From: an uncultured Verrucomicrobia subdivision 3 bacterium
GTDB lineage: Bacteria > Verrucomicrobiota > Verrucomicrobiia > Limisphaerales > UBA11358
Length of the DNA stretch: 53,331 bases
Assembly (NCBI GenBank): GCA_903870815.1
Contig: CAIQEI010000079.1
Span: 1 to 53,331 of the forward strand
Direction of reading: 5' to 3'
Shown here: piece by piece, positions 28,890 through 38,093 of the stretch
Position numbering within the stretch: the stretch's first letter is position 1
Layout of the letters: every line of letters starts with the position of its first letter
Notes under the pieces: generated by a model
What the model was told of the DNA's origin: nothing
Database searches by the model: none
The model's input: only the letters and a program-made list of their open reading frames with translations
Program-made: the position numbers and the translations under genes

Positions 28890-30461
28890 ATGCCTCGTCT
28901 TAATCCAGATTCGGTTCGGTGCACGGTTTCCGCAGGCGGTTTTACGCTGGCCGCGATGGTGGCTGTGCTGGTTTCCGGAACGGTTTCGGCGCAAAGTATC
29001 CGGTTTCCGTGGAGTGGCTACGCCCATGACCCGCAACACGGCACGATTTCGGCGGTCGCGTCCCAGCCGCTTAGCCGCATCGTGTGGCAGACGACGGTGG
29101 ATTTGAGTGTTCCCACCAACAACATCGCCGAACTGTTCATCCACTATGGTTCGCCTTTGATCACCCGTTCCAACACGGTGATTGTGCCGGTAAAGACCGG
29201 CGCGTCGGGCGGTTTCGAAATTCAAGCGCTGGCGGGCGCGACGGGGGCGGTGAATTGGATGCAAACCACGGATTATATTTTGCCGCCACACAATTGGATT
29301 CCAAGTTATTCCCCCACCTTGACGCCAAAGAACCGGCTTTATTTTGCCGGCGGCGGCGGCACGGTTTATTATTGCGACACTCCCGATACGACAAATGCGG
29401 CTCCGGTAATTGGCCAAGTCGCATTTTACGGGCTGACCAATTATTTGGCCAACACGAACGCCTATTTGAACACCGTGTACATCAATACCCCGATCACCGC
29501 GGATCGTTATGGAAACATATTCTTCGGCTTTCAAGTCACCGGTTCCAACCCCTTGAACCTCCCGAGCGGCATTGCCCGGATTGATTTCAACGGGACGGGC
29601 ACTTGGATTGCCGCCAGCAACACTGTCACAAATGCCACGATCAGCCAGGTCGCCATGAACTGCTCGCCGGCTTTGAGTAACGATCACCTGACGCTTTATC
29701 TCGGCGTGAACAACGGTTATTCCGGCTATGGCTATCTCGTCGCTCTGGACAGCCGGAATCTCCAGCCGCTGGCCAGCGTCCGGCTCAAGGATGTAAAATA
29801 TTCCGGGAACGACGCCAACGTGGATGACGACGGCACGGCCTCGCCCACGGTCGGCCCGGACGGCGATGTCTATTATGGCGTGCTGGAAAACCCCTGGTAT
29901 TCAAATAATGACCGCGGGTGGCTGCTGCATTTCGACCGCACGCTAACCCAAAGCAAGCTGCCCGGCGCATTCGGCTGGGATGACACGGCATCGATTGTGC
30001 CGGCGGCCATGGTTCCATCCTATCACGGCACTTCAGCCTATTTGCTGATGACCAAATATAACAATTACGCCGATCCCGGTCTCAATGGGGATGGCGTCAA
30101 TAAAATTGCCATTCTCGATCCACAGAACAGTGAAACGGATCCGGTCTCCGGTGCCACGGTGATGAATGAAGTCCTCACCATCCCCGGCCCCACGCCCGAT
30201 CCCAACCTGCGAAATCCATCTCATCCCAATGCCGTGCGCGAGTGGTGCATCAATTCCGCCGCCATTGATCCGTTCACCAAATCCGTGCTGGCCAACAACG
30301 AGGATGGCCGGCTCTATCGGTGGGATTTGGCCTCCAACACGCTCTCGCAAACCAATGTTTTGACCACGGGCGTCGGGGAGGCATACACGCCCACCGTCGT
30401 CGGCATCAACGGATTCGTCTATGCGATCAACAACGCCATCTTGTTTGCCATTGGTCATTGA
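28890..30461 (+). CDS. Secreted PQQ-like beta-propeller hypothetical protein
   Basis: 523 aa with signal peptide; repeated propeller-like motifs (FVYAINNAILFAIGH, YLVALDSRNLQPLASVRL). Confidence 0.65.
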   Translation: MPRLNPDSVRCTVSAGGFTLAAMVAVLVSGTVSAQSIRFPWSGYAHDPQHGTISAVASQPLSRIVWQTTVDLSVPTNNIAELFIHYGSPLITRSNTVIVPVKTGASGGFEIQALAGATGAVNWMQTTDYILPPHNWIPSYSPTLTPKNRLYFAGGGGTVYYCDTPDTTNAAPVIGQVAFYGLTNYLANTNAYLNTVYINTPITADRYGNIFFGFQVTGSNPLNLPSGIARIDFNGTGTWIAASNTVTNATISQVAMNCSPALSNDHLTLYLGVNNGYSGYGYLVALDSRNLQPLASVRLKDVKYSGNDANVDDDGTASPTVGPDGDVYYGVLENPWYSNNDRGWLLHFDRTLTQSKLPGAFGWDDTASIVPAAMVPSYHGTSAYLLMTKYNNYADPGLNGDGVNKIAILDPQNSETDPVSGATVMNEVLTIPGPTPDPNLRNPSHPNAVREWCINSAAIDPFTKSVLANNEDGRLYRWDLASNTLSQTNVLTTGVGEAYTPTVVGINGFVYAINNAILFAIGH

Positions 30462-30464
30462 ACT

Positions 30465-31103
30465 ATGCATGCCCGGCGCTTAAGACCATTCCTGCTGCTG
30501 TCCGTTTTGGTGTTTCTGCGGGTGACTTCGGCGCGCGCGGATTTGGCGTTCGTGCTGACGCCGGCCGCTCAAACGGATGTGGGGAGCAATGAAGTCATCT
30601 TTACCGGCGCGCTCATCAACACCAGCCTGACCGATACGCTTTTCCTCAACAATCTGCAGGTTGATTTGATTGATGCGGCGAATACTTATCTCGCTGCGGA
30701 CACGAATGTATTCTTCGCCAATGTGCCCGGCATTTTGCTGCCCGGTGAAACTTATAGCGACGTCGTGTTTGGCCTCACCGTGGCCCCGACTGCGCCGCCG
30801 GGCCAGTATTTCGGCATCGTCACCATCCAGGGCGGCACTAACATTTATGCCGTCACCGATCTGGCCAGCCCGATTTTTGAGGTTTCATTGCCGCCGGCAG
30901 TTTTGGGGGTCACCCTCGCCGGCACCAATCTGCTTTTGTCGTGGCCGTCACCGCCGGGCGGTTTTGAGCTGCAGCAAAACCCGGATTTGACCACGACGAA
31001 TTGGACGGTGGTGACCAACCCGGTGACCTTCACCAATGGGCAAAATCAAATCCTCTGCGTCCCGGCCGGCGGCAGCCAGTTTTATCGTTTGCAATATCCA
31101 TGA
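30465..31103 (+). CDS. Secreted hypothetical protein with C-terminal 'FYRL' Ig-like module
   Basis: 212 aa; signal peptide; C-terminus LLLSWPSPPGGFELQQNPDLTTTNWTVVTNPV...AGGSQFYRLQYP; 3 nt after the previous ORF. Confidence 0.65.
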   Translation: MHARRLRPFLLLSVLVFLRVTSARADLAFVLTPAAQTDVGSNEVIFTGALINTSLTDTLFLNNLQVDLIDAANTYLAADTNVFFANVPGILLPGETYSDVVFGLTVAPTAPPGQYFGIVTIQGGTNIYAVTDLASPIFEVSLPPAVLGVTLAGTNLLLSWPSPPGGFELQQNPDLTTTNWTVVTNPVTFTNGQNQILCVPAGGSQFYRLQYP

Positions 31104-31164
31104 CCGGCTGCGCCGCATGCGAACGCGGCTTGGTTTTCCGTCCCCCACCGTTTAACGTGAAGAT

Positions 31165-32319
31165 GTGCTGACCGACATCAAATCCCTGACCCGCGAGGAA
31201 CTCGCCGCCCAGTTCAAGCAGTGGAACGAGCCTGCCTTCCGGGTGGATCAGTTGCTCGACTGGCTTTACGCGCGCCGCGCCCTGGCGTGGGACGCGATGT
31301 CCAATCTGCCCAAAACGCTGCGCGCAAAACTGCGCGAAAACTATTCGCTGCAAATCCTCGAACTCGCCCGCCGGCAGGGTTCGCCCGACACCACGCAGAA
31401 ATTTCTCTGGAAACTGGCGGACGGCGCGTTCATTGAAAGCGTGTTGATTCCAGCCAACCCGGCGCTTTACGGGGAGGCCAGCGACCGGCACACGCTCTGC
31501 ATCTCCACGCAGGTCGGCTGCGCCTACGGCTGCCGCTTTTGCGCCAGCGGCCTGGACGGCTGGAAACGCAACCTTGGCATCCACGAAATTGTCGAGCAGA
31601 TCCTGGCGGTGGAACGCGAGAGCGGCAAGCTGGAGGCTGAAAATCGCAAGTCGATGACGGCCGCCGCCGTCGATCCGGCCACTTTCAAACAGCCACCAGC
31701 AACCGATTCCCGGCTCGTCAATAATATCGTCGTCATGGGCATGGGCGAGCCGCTGGCAAATTATGATCATTTGATCCAGGCGTTGAAAATTCTGAACGCG
31801 CCGTGGGGCGGGGGCATCGGCGCGCGGCGGATCACAATTTCCACGAGCGGACTCGCGCCGCAGATCCGCAAACTCGCCGTCGAGCCGATGCAATTCCGGC
31901 TGGCCATTTCGCTGCACGGCGCGACGGATGAAGTCCGCAACCGAATCATGCCCATTAACCGGAAGTATCCGCTCACCGAGCTTACCGCTGCGTGCGAGGA
32001 TTACCAAAAGCTGAAAGGCCGGATGATCACGCTGGAATACATCCTGATCGCCGGCGTCAACGATTCGCTGGAGCAGACGCGTCCGCTGGCGACGCTCGCC
32101 AAAAGGCTTTACGCGAAGGTAAACCTGATTCCCTACAATAAGGTTGAGGATTTGCCTTGGGTGCGTCCGGCGGAAGAAGTCTGCGAACGGTTTCTCGCCG
32201 CGCTGGAAAAGCTCGACGTCACGACCACGCTGCGCCGCGAAAAAGGCGGTGATATCGACGCGGCTTGCGGGCAGTTGCGGCTGAAGACAGAAAGAGCCTT
32301 GAAGGCGACGACGCTCTAA
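31165..32319 (+). CDS. rlmN: 23S rRNA (adenine2503-C2)-methyltransferase RlmN
   Basis: 384 aa, GTG start; LCISTQVGCAYGCRFCASG (radical SAM CxxxCxxC), NNIVVMGMGEPLANYD, LAISLHGATDEVRNRIMPINRKYPL. Confidence 0.95.
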   Translation: MLTDIKSLTREELAAQFKQWNEPAFRVDQLLDWLYARRALAWDAMSNLPKTLRAKLRENYSLQILELARRQGSPDTTQKFLWKLADGAFIESVLIPANPALYGEASDRHTLCISTQVGCAYGCRFCASGLDGWKRNLGIHEIVEQILAVERESGKLEAENRKSMTAAAVDPATFKQPPATDSRLVNNIVVMGMGEPLANYDHLIQALKILNAPWGGGIGARRITISTSGLAPQIRKLAVEPMQFRLAISLHGATDEVRNRIMPINRKYPLTELTAACEDYQKLKGRMITLEYILIAGVNDSLEQTRPLATLAKRLYAKVNLIPYNKVEDLPWVRPAEEVCERFLAALEKLDVTTTLRREKGGDIDAACGQLRLKTERALKATTL

Positions 32320-33310
32320 TTAATGGCCGGAAGGGTTTGTGCGCTTGTAGATGGTGATGGATAGATCACCGGAGTCGGGATGGTTGGTGACCGCACCGTT
32401 CCAGGAATAAATCGTTTCGCCGTCAGCCCGGGTATCGACCTGGGCAACCGGTTCATAGAATTCACCGCGGTATCGATTGAACCAGCGGAAGATTCCCGGA
32501 TCGGACGACGGCTGGACCATCCACGAATTGGCAAATCCGACCCACGCGAGGTATTCCGGTTTAGCCGCCTCGATCTCCTGAATCATTTCCCGCTGCATGG
32601 CCGGGGCGTACGGCTGCGGTTCCACCAACGCGTAGGTGCAGAGATAGCCGCCGGCGGAACGGCGATGGGCGTAGAAACATATTTGCGGCTCCGACCCCAA
32701 CACCCCGATGCGATCATTCACTGCGGAGTGGGCCCTCAGGTAGTCGGCCACCTAAATTTCGCCGAAAGCTCCAAAAACTAATCCTTGCTGTTTCATCAAA
32801 AAGGCCAGTCCGAAAAGCAGGCCGCTGAAAAACATAAAATGCAGCCGGTTGTTCTTTTGGCCTTGCCATAACAGCAGCGTGGCCGGCACGGCGAAAAGCA
32901 CCACAAAATGATTCGCGTGAATGGCCATCCCCAGCACCACCGGGCTCACCGACATGATTCCGTAACTCGCGGCGGAGACCAACCCCGCCAGCTTGCCAAA
33001 AAGCCTTCGACCCAGAAAAAAAACAAAAAGAATGGTCAGCCCGTTGACGGCCAGCAAGGTCAGGTGCAGGCCCGCGCCGGTTTGACCAAAGGCCGTCATC
33101 CCGGCGGAGCAGGCATAGTACGTGCCCGGCAATTTCATGTTGTAGGCGAGTTGGTAGGGGGGGGATGCCTTCCAGAATCAACTGGCCCGAATAGGTATAT
33201 TCACATTCATCGCGTTCCAGCGGCATGTCGAGCAGGCGAAACCGGATAAAGGTAGTCAGCAGGAGGACGAGCAATAATCCCAGCCACGGCTAGTATCGCA
33301 GCAGGGTGCT
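32320..33310 (-). pseudogene. Glycosyltransferase family 39-like (ArnT/PMT) pseudogene
   Basis: N-terminal DMPLERDECEYTYSGQLILEGIPP, then +1 frameshift at the 33157..33164 G8/C8 tract, then YQLAYNMKLPGTYYACSAGMTAFGQT..., TAG at 32752..32754, then a C-terminal piece GVLGSEPQICFYAHRRSAGGYLCTY...; TAG also at 33290..33292. The expected middle region is missing. Confidence 0.85.
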
Positions 33311-33439
33311 TCGGGAATTATTGCTCAGGGGCTGGCGATCTATTGCGCATGGAAATAGCACGGAATATTTTCCAACAAAAGTCTAATTGCCGGAAAATCG
33401 CTGTTTCATCCGGGTTGCATCTGTGGCTAACATAGCAGC

Positions 33440-34060
33440 GTGATTGCTTTGCTTGACTACGGTTCCGGCAACCTGCGCAGCGTCCATAAATCGCTGCTCA
33501 AGGTCGGCGCGGACGTGCGGCTGGTCCAGCGTCCCGGCGAGATCGGCGACGCGCGCGGCCTCGTGCTGCCGGGGGTCGGCGCGTTTGATGACTGCATCAA
33601 TGCGCTCCGCAAACAGGAGCTACTGGAAGCCGCGCGCAAATTCATCAAAACCGGCAAGCCGTTTCTCGGCATCTGCGTCGGCTACCAGGCGCTGTTCGAG
33701 CGAAGCGAGGAATTCAATTCCTGCGCCGCCGGTCTGGGCGTTTTTTCCGGCAGCGTCGTTCGCTTCCAAGACAAACCCGGGCTCAAGATACCGCAGATTG
33801 GCTGGAACCAACTGGAGATCGTGAAGTCCGATTGCCCGCTGTATCGCGGGATCGCCAGCGGCAGCTATGTTTATTTTGTGCACAGTTTTTTTCCCCAGCC
33901 GGTGGACGCTTCCATCATCGCCACCCGCACTGATTATGGCGGTGATTTTGCTTCCTCCGTCTGGCATGACAATGTTTTCGCCACGCAGTTTCACCCGGAG
34001 AAAAGCCAGCAGGTCGGCCTGCAATTGCTCCAGAACTTCGTCGAGCTGACGAATGGCTGA
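33440..34060 (+). CDS. hisH: Imidazole glycerol phosphate synthase subunit HisH
   Basis: 206 aa; DYGSGNLRSVHKSL, PGVGAFDDCINAL, FLGICVGYQALFERSEE, FATQFHPEKSQQVGLQLLQNF. Confidence 0.95.
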   Translation: MIALLDYGSGNLRSVHKSLLKVGADVRLVQRPGEIGDARGLVLPGVGAFDDCINALRKQELLEAARKFIKTGKPFLGICVGYQALFERSEEFNSCAAGLGVFSGSVVRFQDKPGLKIPQIGWNQLEIVKSDCPLYRGIASGSYVYFVHSFFPQPVDASIIATRTDYGGDFASSVWHDNVFATQFHPEKSQQVGLQLLQNFVELTNG

Positions 34061-34066
34061 CCGCGC

Positions 34067-35413
34067 TCACGCCACAAACTTATAGTCGTAAGGCGCGCGC
34101 ATTTCGCGGGCGAGATGCCGGTTGGCCTCGGTCGCTCCATCGCCGGTGAAGCTTTCCGTTTCCGGGTTCCATTGCAGCTTCAAGCCGGTGCGCAGCGCGA
34201 TGATGATCAGGTGGCCGATGCAAGCTGAGCGATGGCCGTTTTCCACGTTCGCCACCGGGTCTTGCCGTGAACGGATGCAGTCAAAGAAATTTCCCATGTG
34301 ATTCTTGCTGGTCGCCAGTTTTACGGCGTTGTCCGGCAGCTTGGCCTGCAGCAGTTCCGGGTCGCTGGCGCTGATGCCTTCGCGATTTACCCAGATCCAG
34401 CCGTCGGTGCCGATAAATCTGATGCCGTTGCGCTGACCGTTCGCGTCCAGCACCCCGCCGCCCGGGCTTTCGGCGGTCGTGGTGCGGATGATTTGGGTGA
34501 CACCGTTGGCCCAGCCGAGCGTGGCTTCAAATTCGCTCGGGGTCGTATAGCCATCGGGCAATGGCGGCATGACCACGCGCGCCTCGACCTGCACCGGTCC
34601 GTCGAGCCCCATGGCCCAGCGGGCGATGTCATTGTGGTGTGCGCCCCAGTCCGTGACGGGGCCTCCGGCATAATCGAACCACCAGCGAAAGGTGAAGTGG
34701 CAACGCTCGGTGAAATATTCCGCCGCCGGCGCCTGTCCGAGCCAGAAATCATAATTGAACCCGGCCGGAACCGGCACCTTGGCGAAGTGGTTGCCCCGGG
34801 TGCCCGCAGGAACAAAGACATGAATCTCCTTGAGCCTGCCCAGGCGCTGGCTCCGGACCAGTTCACAGGCGAGATGAAAATAGGCGCTGCTGCGCTGCTG
34901 GGTGCCGGTTTGGAAAACAATTTTATTCTCCCGCACCGCCCGGATGACGTGCCGGCCCTCGTCAATCGTGAGCGTCAATGGCTTTTCGCCGTAAACATCT
35001 TTTTTGGCCCTGGCGGCGGCGAGGTTGATGAGCGTATGCCAATGATCCGGCGTGGCCTGCACAATGGCTTGGACATCATCACGCTCGAGCAGCCGGCGGA
35101 AATCCGTGAACTTTGCGGGCGCCTTGCCGTTCTGCGCGAACCGCTGCGCGGCAGCGTTGACGTGGCGCTCATCCACGTCGCATACGGCCACAATGTCACC
35201 ATATTGCAAGGCATTGTTCGCGTCCCCTTGGCCCATGCCGCCGCAACCGATCAATCCGATCCCGGGCCGGGCATTCGGGCTGTTGACCGGCTGGACGACT
35301 TCAGCGGCGTCGAGCCGGCGTTGCACGAACCAAAGCGGTAAACCGGCGGCGGCGGCAGCCAGCGTGGTCTTTTGCAGAAACGAACGGCGCGAAATATTAA
35401 AACTTTTTTTCAT
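34067..35413 (-). CDS. Gfo/Idh/MocA-family oxidoreductase with Tat signal
   Basis: Start MKKSFNISRRSFLQKTTLAAAAAGLPLW at 35413; GIGLIGCGGMGQGD, YGEKPLTLTIDEGRHVI, YAGGPVTDWGAHHNDIARWA. Confidence 0.9.
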   Translation of the reverse strand: MKKSFNISRRSFLQKTTLAAAAAGLPLWFVQRRLDAAEVVQPVNSPNARPGIGLIGCGGMGQGDANNALQYGDIVAVCDVDERHVNAAAQRFAQNGKAPAKFTDFRRLLERDDVQAIVQATPDHWHTLINLAAARAKKDVYGEKPLTLTIDEGRHVIRAVRENKIVFQTGTQQRSSAYFHLACELVRSQRLGRLKEIHVFVPAGTRGNHFAKVPVPAGFNYDFWLGQAPAAEYFTERCHFTFRWWFDYAGGPVTDWGAHHNDIARWAMGLDGPVQVEARVVMPPLPDGYTTPSEFEATLGWANGVTQIIRTTTAESPGGGVLDANGQRNGIRFIGTDGWIWVNREGISASDPELLQAKLPDNAVKLATSKNHMGNFFDCIRSRQDPVANVENGHRSACIGHLIIIALRTGLKLQWNPETESFTGDGATEANRHLAREMRAPYDYKFVA

Positions 35414-35525
35414 GCAATCAATATTGGTTGACCAGATTGGAACAGCTAAGGGCACAAAAGCCAAATTGGAAATTTGACCAGGGGCGATTTTCAGAACAAC
35501 CAATGATCTAAAGACTGCCGGGAAA

Positions 35526-36968
35526 CTAACTTCCCTTCACCGCCTTGAACATCGCCAGGCATTTCACGCGCTGTTCCTCGTGCAAAATAATCCGTGGCGG
35601 ATATTTTGATTTCGCCAGCAACAGCGGGTTTTCCCACGGCTGCTGGATCAAATCATCGGGAAACCCCTTAAGTTCCGGAATCCAACGGCGGACGAATTCG
35701 CCTTTCGCGTCAAATTTCTCGCCCTGCGACACCGGGTTGAAGATGCGGAAATACGGCGCGGCGTCCGTGCCGGTGCCGGCGCTCCATTGCCAGCCGCCGT
35801 TGTTGGCTGCCATATCACCGTCCACGAGCTGCTTCATGAAATAGCGCTCGCCCCATTGCCAGTGGATCAACAGATCCTTGGTCAGGAACATCGCGACCAC
35901 CATGCGCAGCCGGTTGTGCATCATGCCGGTGGTGTTGAGGCAGCGCATCGCCGCATCCACGATGGGATAGCCGGTGCGCCCCTCGCACCAGGCGGTAAAG
36001 TGGGCCTGGTTTTCCGACCATGCCAGCTGGTCATATTCCGGCCGGAACGCACCCCGGGTGACGTGCGGAAAGTTGTGCAGCACCTGCAAATAAAATTCCC
36101 GCCAGATCAATTCGTTCAAAAAGACGTCGCCCCCGCCTCCGGTATCCGCTTTCCGTGTCCCGCCTTCCGCTTGGTTTGCCTGCGCCGTTTTCAAAGCGGC
36201 GAGAATTGTGCGGATCCCAATCGTCCCGGCGCGCAAGTGTGGTGAGAGCAGGGAAGTGCCGTCCACCGCGGGGTAATTTCGGTTCGCGCCGTAGTCATGA
36301 ACCGGGCCGGCCATGAATTTCCGCAACAGTTCCAGCGCGGTCCGCTCGCCCCCGGGCGGAATCGTCTGCGTCAGGGGAACCCCGATTTGATCCGGCGACG
36401 CCGGCAGCCCGTCGCTTTGGATACTGTCAGTTAAAGGGTGATGGTTCGAGGTTTTGAATTTCGGTTTCGGCGCGGGAATCGGCTTCGCTTTCCACGTCTT
36501 GGCATACGGCGTGAACACGGTGTAAGGCTTGCCCGCCTGCGTGAGGATTTCGGTCTCCTCCCAAACCACCGCATCCTTGAATAGTTCAAAACCGAAGCCC
36601 GCCGCGTGCAAAATGCCGGTGATGCGCTCATCGCGCCGCTGGGCATAGGGTTCGTAGCGTTTGTTGGCAAAAACCGCCTGCGCGCTGGTTTCACGGCAGA
36701 TTTGCGGCAGGATTTCCTCCGACTTGCCGCAGCGGATAACCAGCGGGTGACCCAGTTCGGCCAGATTTTTGCGGAGTGACTCGACCGATTGCAGTAGAAA
36801 CGCCAACCGCGCCGCGCCGACATCCGGTCCGGTGCGAAAGGCGTCTTCGAAGATGAAAACGGGGATGACAATCTCTGCCCTCCGCGCCGCCTCACTCAAG
36901 GCGGTGTTGTCCGAAATGCGCAAATCGCGGCGGAACCAATGGATGACGGTTTTCACGGATGGATCCAA
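35526..36968 (-). CDS. phr: Deoxyribodipyrimidine photolyase
   Basis: 480 aa; IHWFRRDLRISDNTAL, SPHLRAGTIGIRTI, LIWREFYLQVLHNFPHV, GRTGYPIVDAAMRCLNTTGMMHNRLRM, DGDMAANNGGWQWSAGTGTDAAPYFRIFNPV. Confidence 0.96.
   Translation of the reverse strand: MDPSVKTVIHWFRRDLRISDNTALSEAARRAEIVIPVFIFEDAFRTGPDVGAARLAFLLQSVESLRKNLAELGHPLVIRCGKSEEILPQICRETSAQAVFANKRYEPYAQRRDERITGILHAAGFGFELFKDAVVWEETEILTQAGKPYTVFTPYAKTWKAKPIPAPKPKFKTSNHHPLTDSIQSDGLPASPDQIGVPLTQTIPPGGERTALELLRKFMAGPVHDYGANRNYPAVDGTSLLSPHLRAGTIGIRTILAALKTAQANQAEGGTRKADTGGGGDVFLNELIWREFYLQVLHNFPHVTRGAFRPEYDQLAWSENQAHFTAWCEGRTGYPIVDAAMRCLNTTGMMHNRLRMVVAMFLTKDLLIHWQWGERYFMKQLVDGDMAANNGGWQWSAGTGTDAAPYFRIFNPVSQGEKFDAKGEFVRRWIPELKGFPDDLIQQPWENPLLLAKSKYPPRIILHEEQRVKCLAMFKAVKGS
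36133..36172. repeat. Period-7 degenerate tandem inside phr
   Basis: Coding strand: aag|cggaagg|cgggaca|cggaaag|cggatac|cggaggc; encodes AEGGTRKADTGGGG before DVFLNELIWREFY. Confidence 0.7.
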
Positions 36969-37034
36969 GCTGGGCAGCGGCGGGATGCCGCCAAACCGGC
37001 TGCTGTAAGGTTGAACGAAGCCAGGCCGCTCATT

Positions 37035-38003
37035 TCAGCTTTTACTCTTTCGCCACTCGGTCTTCGGCGGCTCGGGCAAACCTTGCGCTCGCAGCGCGGT
37101 GCGGAAATGCAGCTTGGAAACCCGCTGCAACTCACCCGCGCCGCGTTCGGCCACAAAATGTTTCGCCGCCGCATCCACCGCCGCGCTTGCGCCCTTCGGC
37201 AGTTTCAGGGCAAAATCTTTTTCGAGCTTCGCCAGGCCTTTCACAAAGGCGTCGCGCGCCAGAATGGACGCCGCCGCCACGGCGATGTCCTCTTCCGCCT
37301 TATGCCGCTGCACGAGCTGGATTTCCTTGCCCTGGGTCATCAGCGCCTTCTCGATCACACTTTTGCTCGCGGCGAACTGGTCGCTGATGGCTTTCACCGG
37401 CGGCGGGTTCATCTGGTAACGCTTGCCCATGAGGTTTTCGATCACCCGGGCATGGCCCCAGGCCAGCAGCGTGTTCACGCTGCGCATCTTCGTGTAAAGC
37501 CGGTTGTAAGCCTCGTTGCCGACCACCACGGAATCCACCACGCAGCCGGGCGTCTGGCGGATGAGTTCGGCGAGGTCGGAAATCTTATTGTCGCTGGAAA
37601 TGTTCTTGGAATCGCGAATGCCGGCCTCCTTCCATGCGGCAATCACCTGCTCGTTCACATAAACACCCGCGATGCACAGCGGACCGAAGAAATCGCCCTT
37701 GCCGCTTTCATCAACGCCGATGCGCGGCAGGAGCAGGTCGGGATTCAAGATGGTTTCGTAGCCCAGCTTGGCCTGCTGCAATATTTCCGGTTCCAGCACG
37801 AACTCCACGAACTCCTGTGTGCCTTTGCCCTGCACCACCAGCTTGCCGCTCTCGTAAAACACGATGTTCGTTTTGTCCGATTCAAATGCGAACCGCGCAT
37901 ACGGCATGTCGCGCGGCTTCCAGTGGCGCGCCAGCAACGCGACCTTCAGCGCCGACGCCTGATCGTCGGTCAGCTTGCACGTGTGGATGGTCAGCGGCTT
38001 CAC
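37035..38003 (-). CDS. rnhC: Ribonuclease HIII
   Basis: GVDESGKGDFFGPLCIAGVYV, ESGKLVVQGKGTQEFVEFVLEPEI. Track start 38093 lies inside repeat DNA; GTG at 38003 (VKPLTIHTCKLTDDQ) is more plausible. Confidence 0.88.
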   Translation of the reverse strand: MKPLTIHTCKLTDDQASALKVALLARHWKPRDMPYARFAFESDKTNIVFYESGKLVVQGKGTQEFVEFVLEPEILQQAKLGYETILNPDLLLPRIGVDESGKGDFFGPLCIAGVYVNEQVIAAWKEAGIRDSKNISSDNKISDLAELIRQTPGCVVDSVVVGNEAYNRLYTKMRSVNTLLAWGHARVIENLMGKRYQMNPPPVKAISDQFAASKSVIEKALMTQGKEIQLVQRHKAEEDIAVAAASILARDAFVKGLAKLEKDFALKLPKGASAAVDAAAKHFVAERGAGELQRVSKLHFRTALRAQGLPEPPKTEWRKSKS

Positions 38004-38011
38004 AAGAAAAA

Positions 38012-38086
38012 GTTTAGTCACGATAAAGCCCAAAAGACACAAAAGATTTTTTGCGACTTTTGCGTTTTTTTGCGGCAATAATTCCG
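38012..38086. repeat. Dispersed 'TTTTGCGACTTTTGCG' period ~9 repeat
   Basis: aagacacaaaagattttttgcgacttttgcgtttttttgcggcaataa between rnhC and mutY. Confidence 0.6.
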
Positions 38087-38093
38087 GCAGCAA

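Noticed and set aside
34298-35341. 347-aa plus-strand ORF opposite the Gfo/Idh/MocA gene
   Set aside because: Shadow ORF; minus frame has NAD-binding and Tat motifs.
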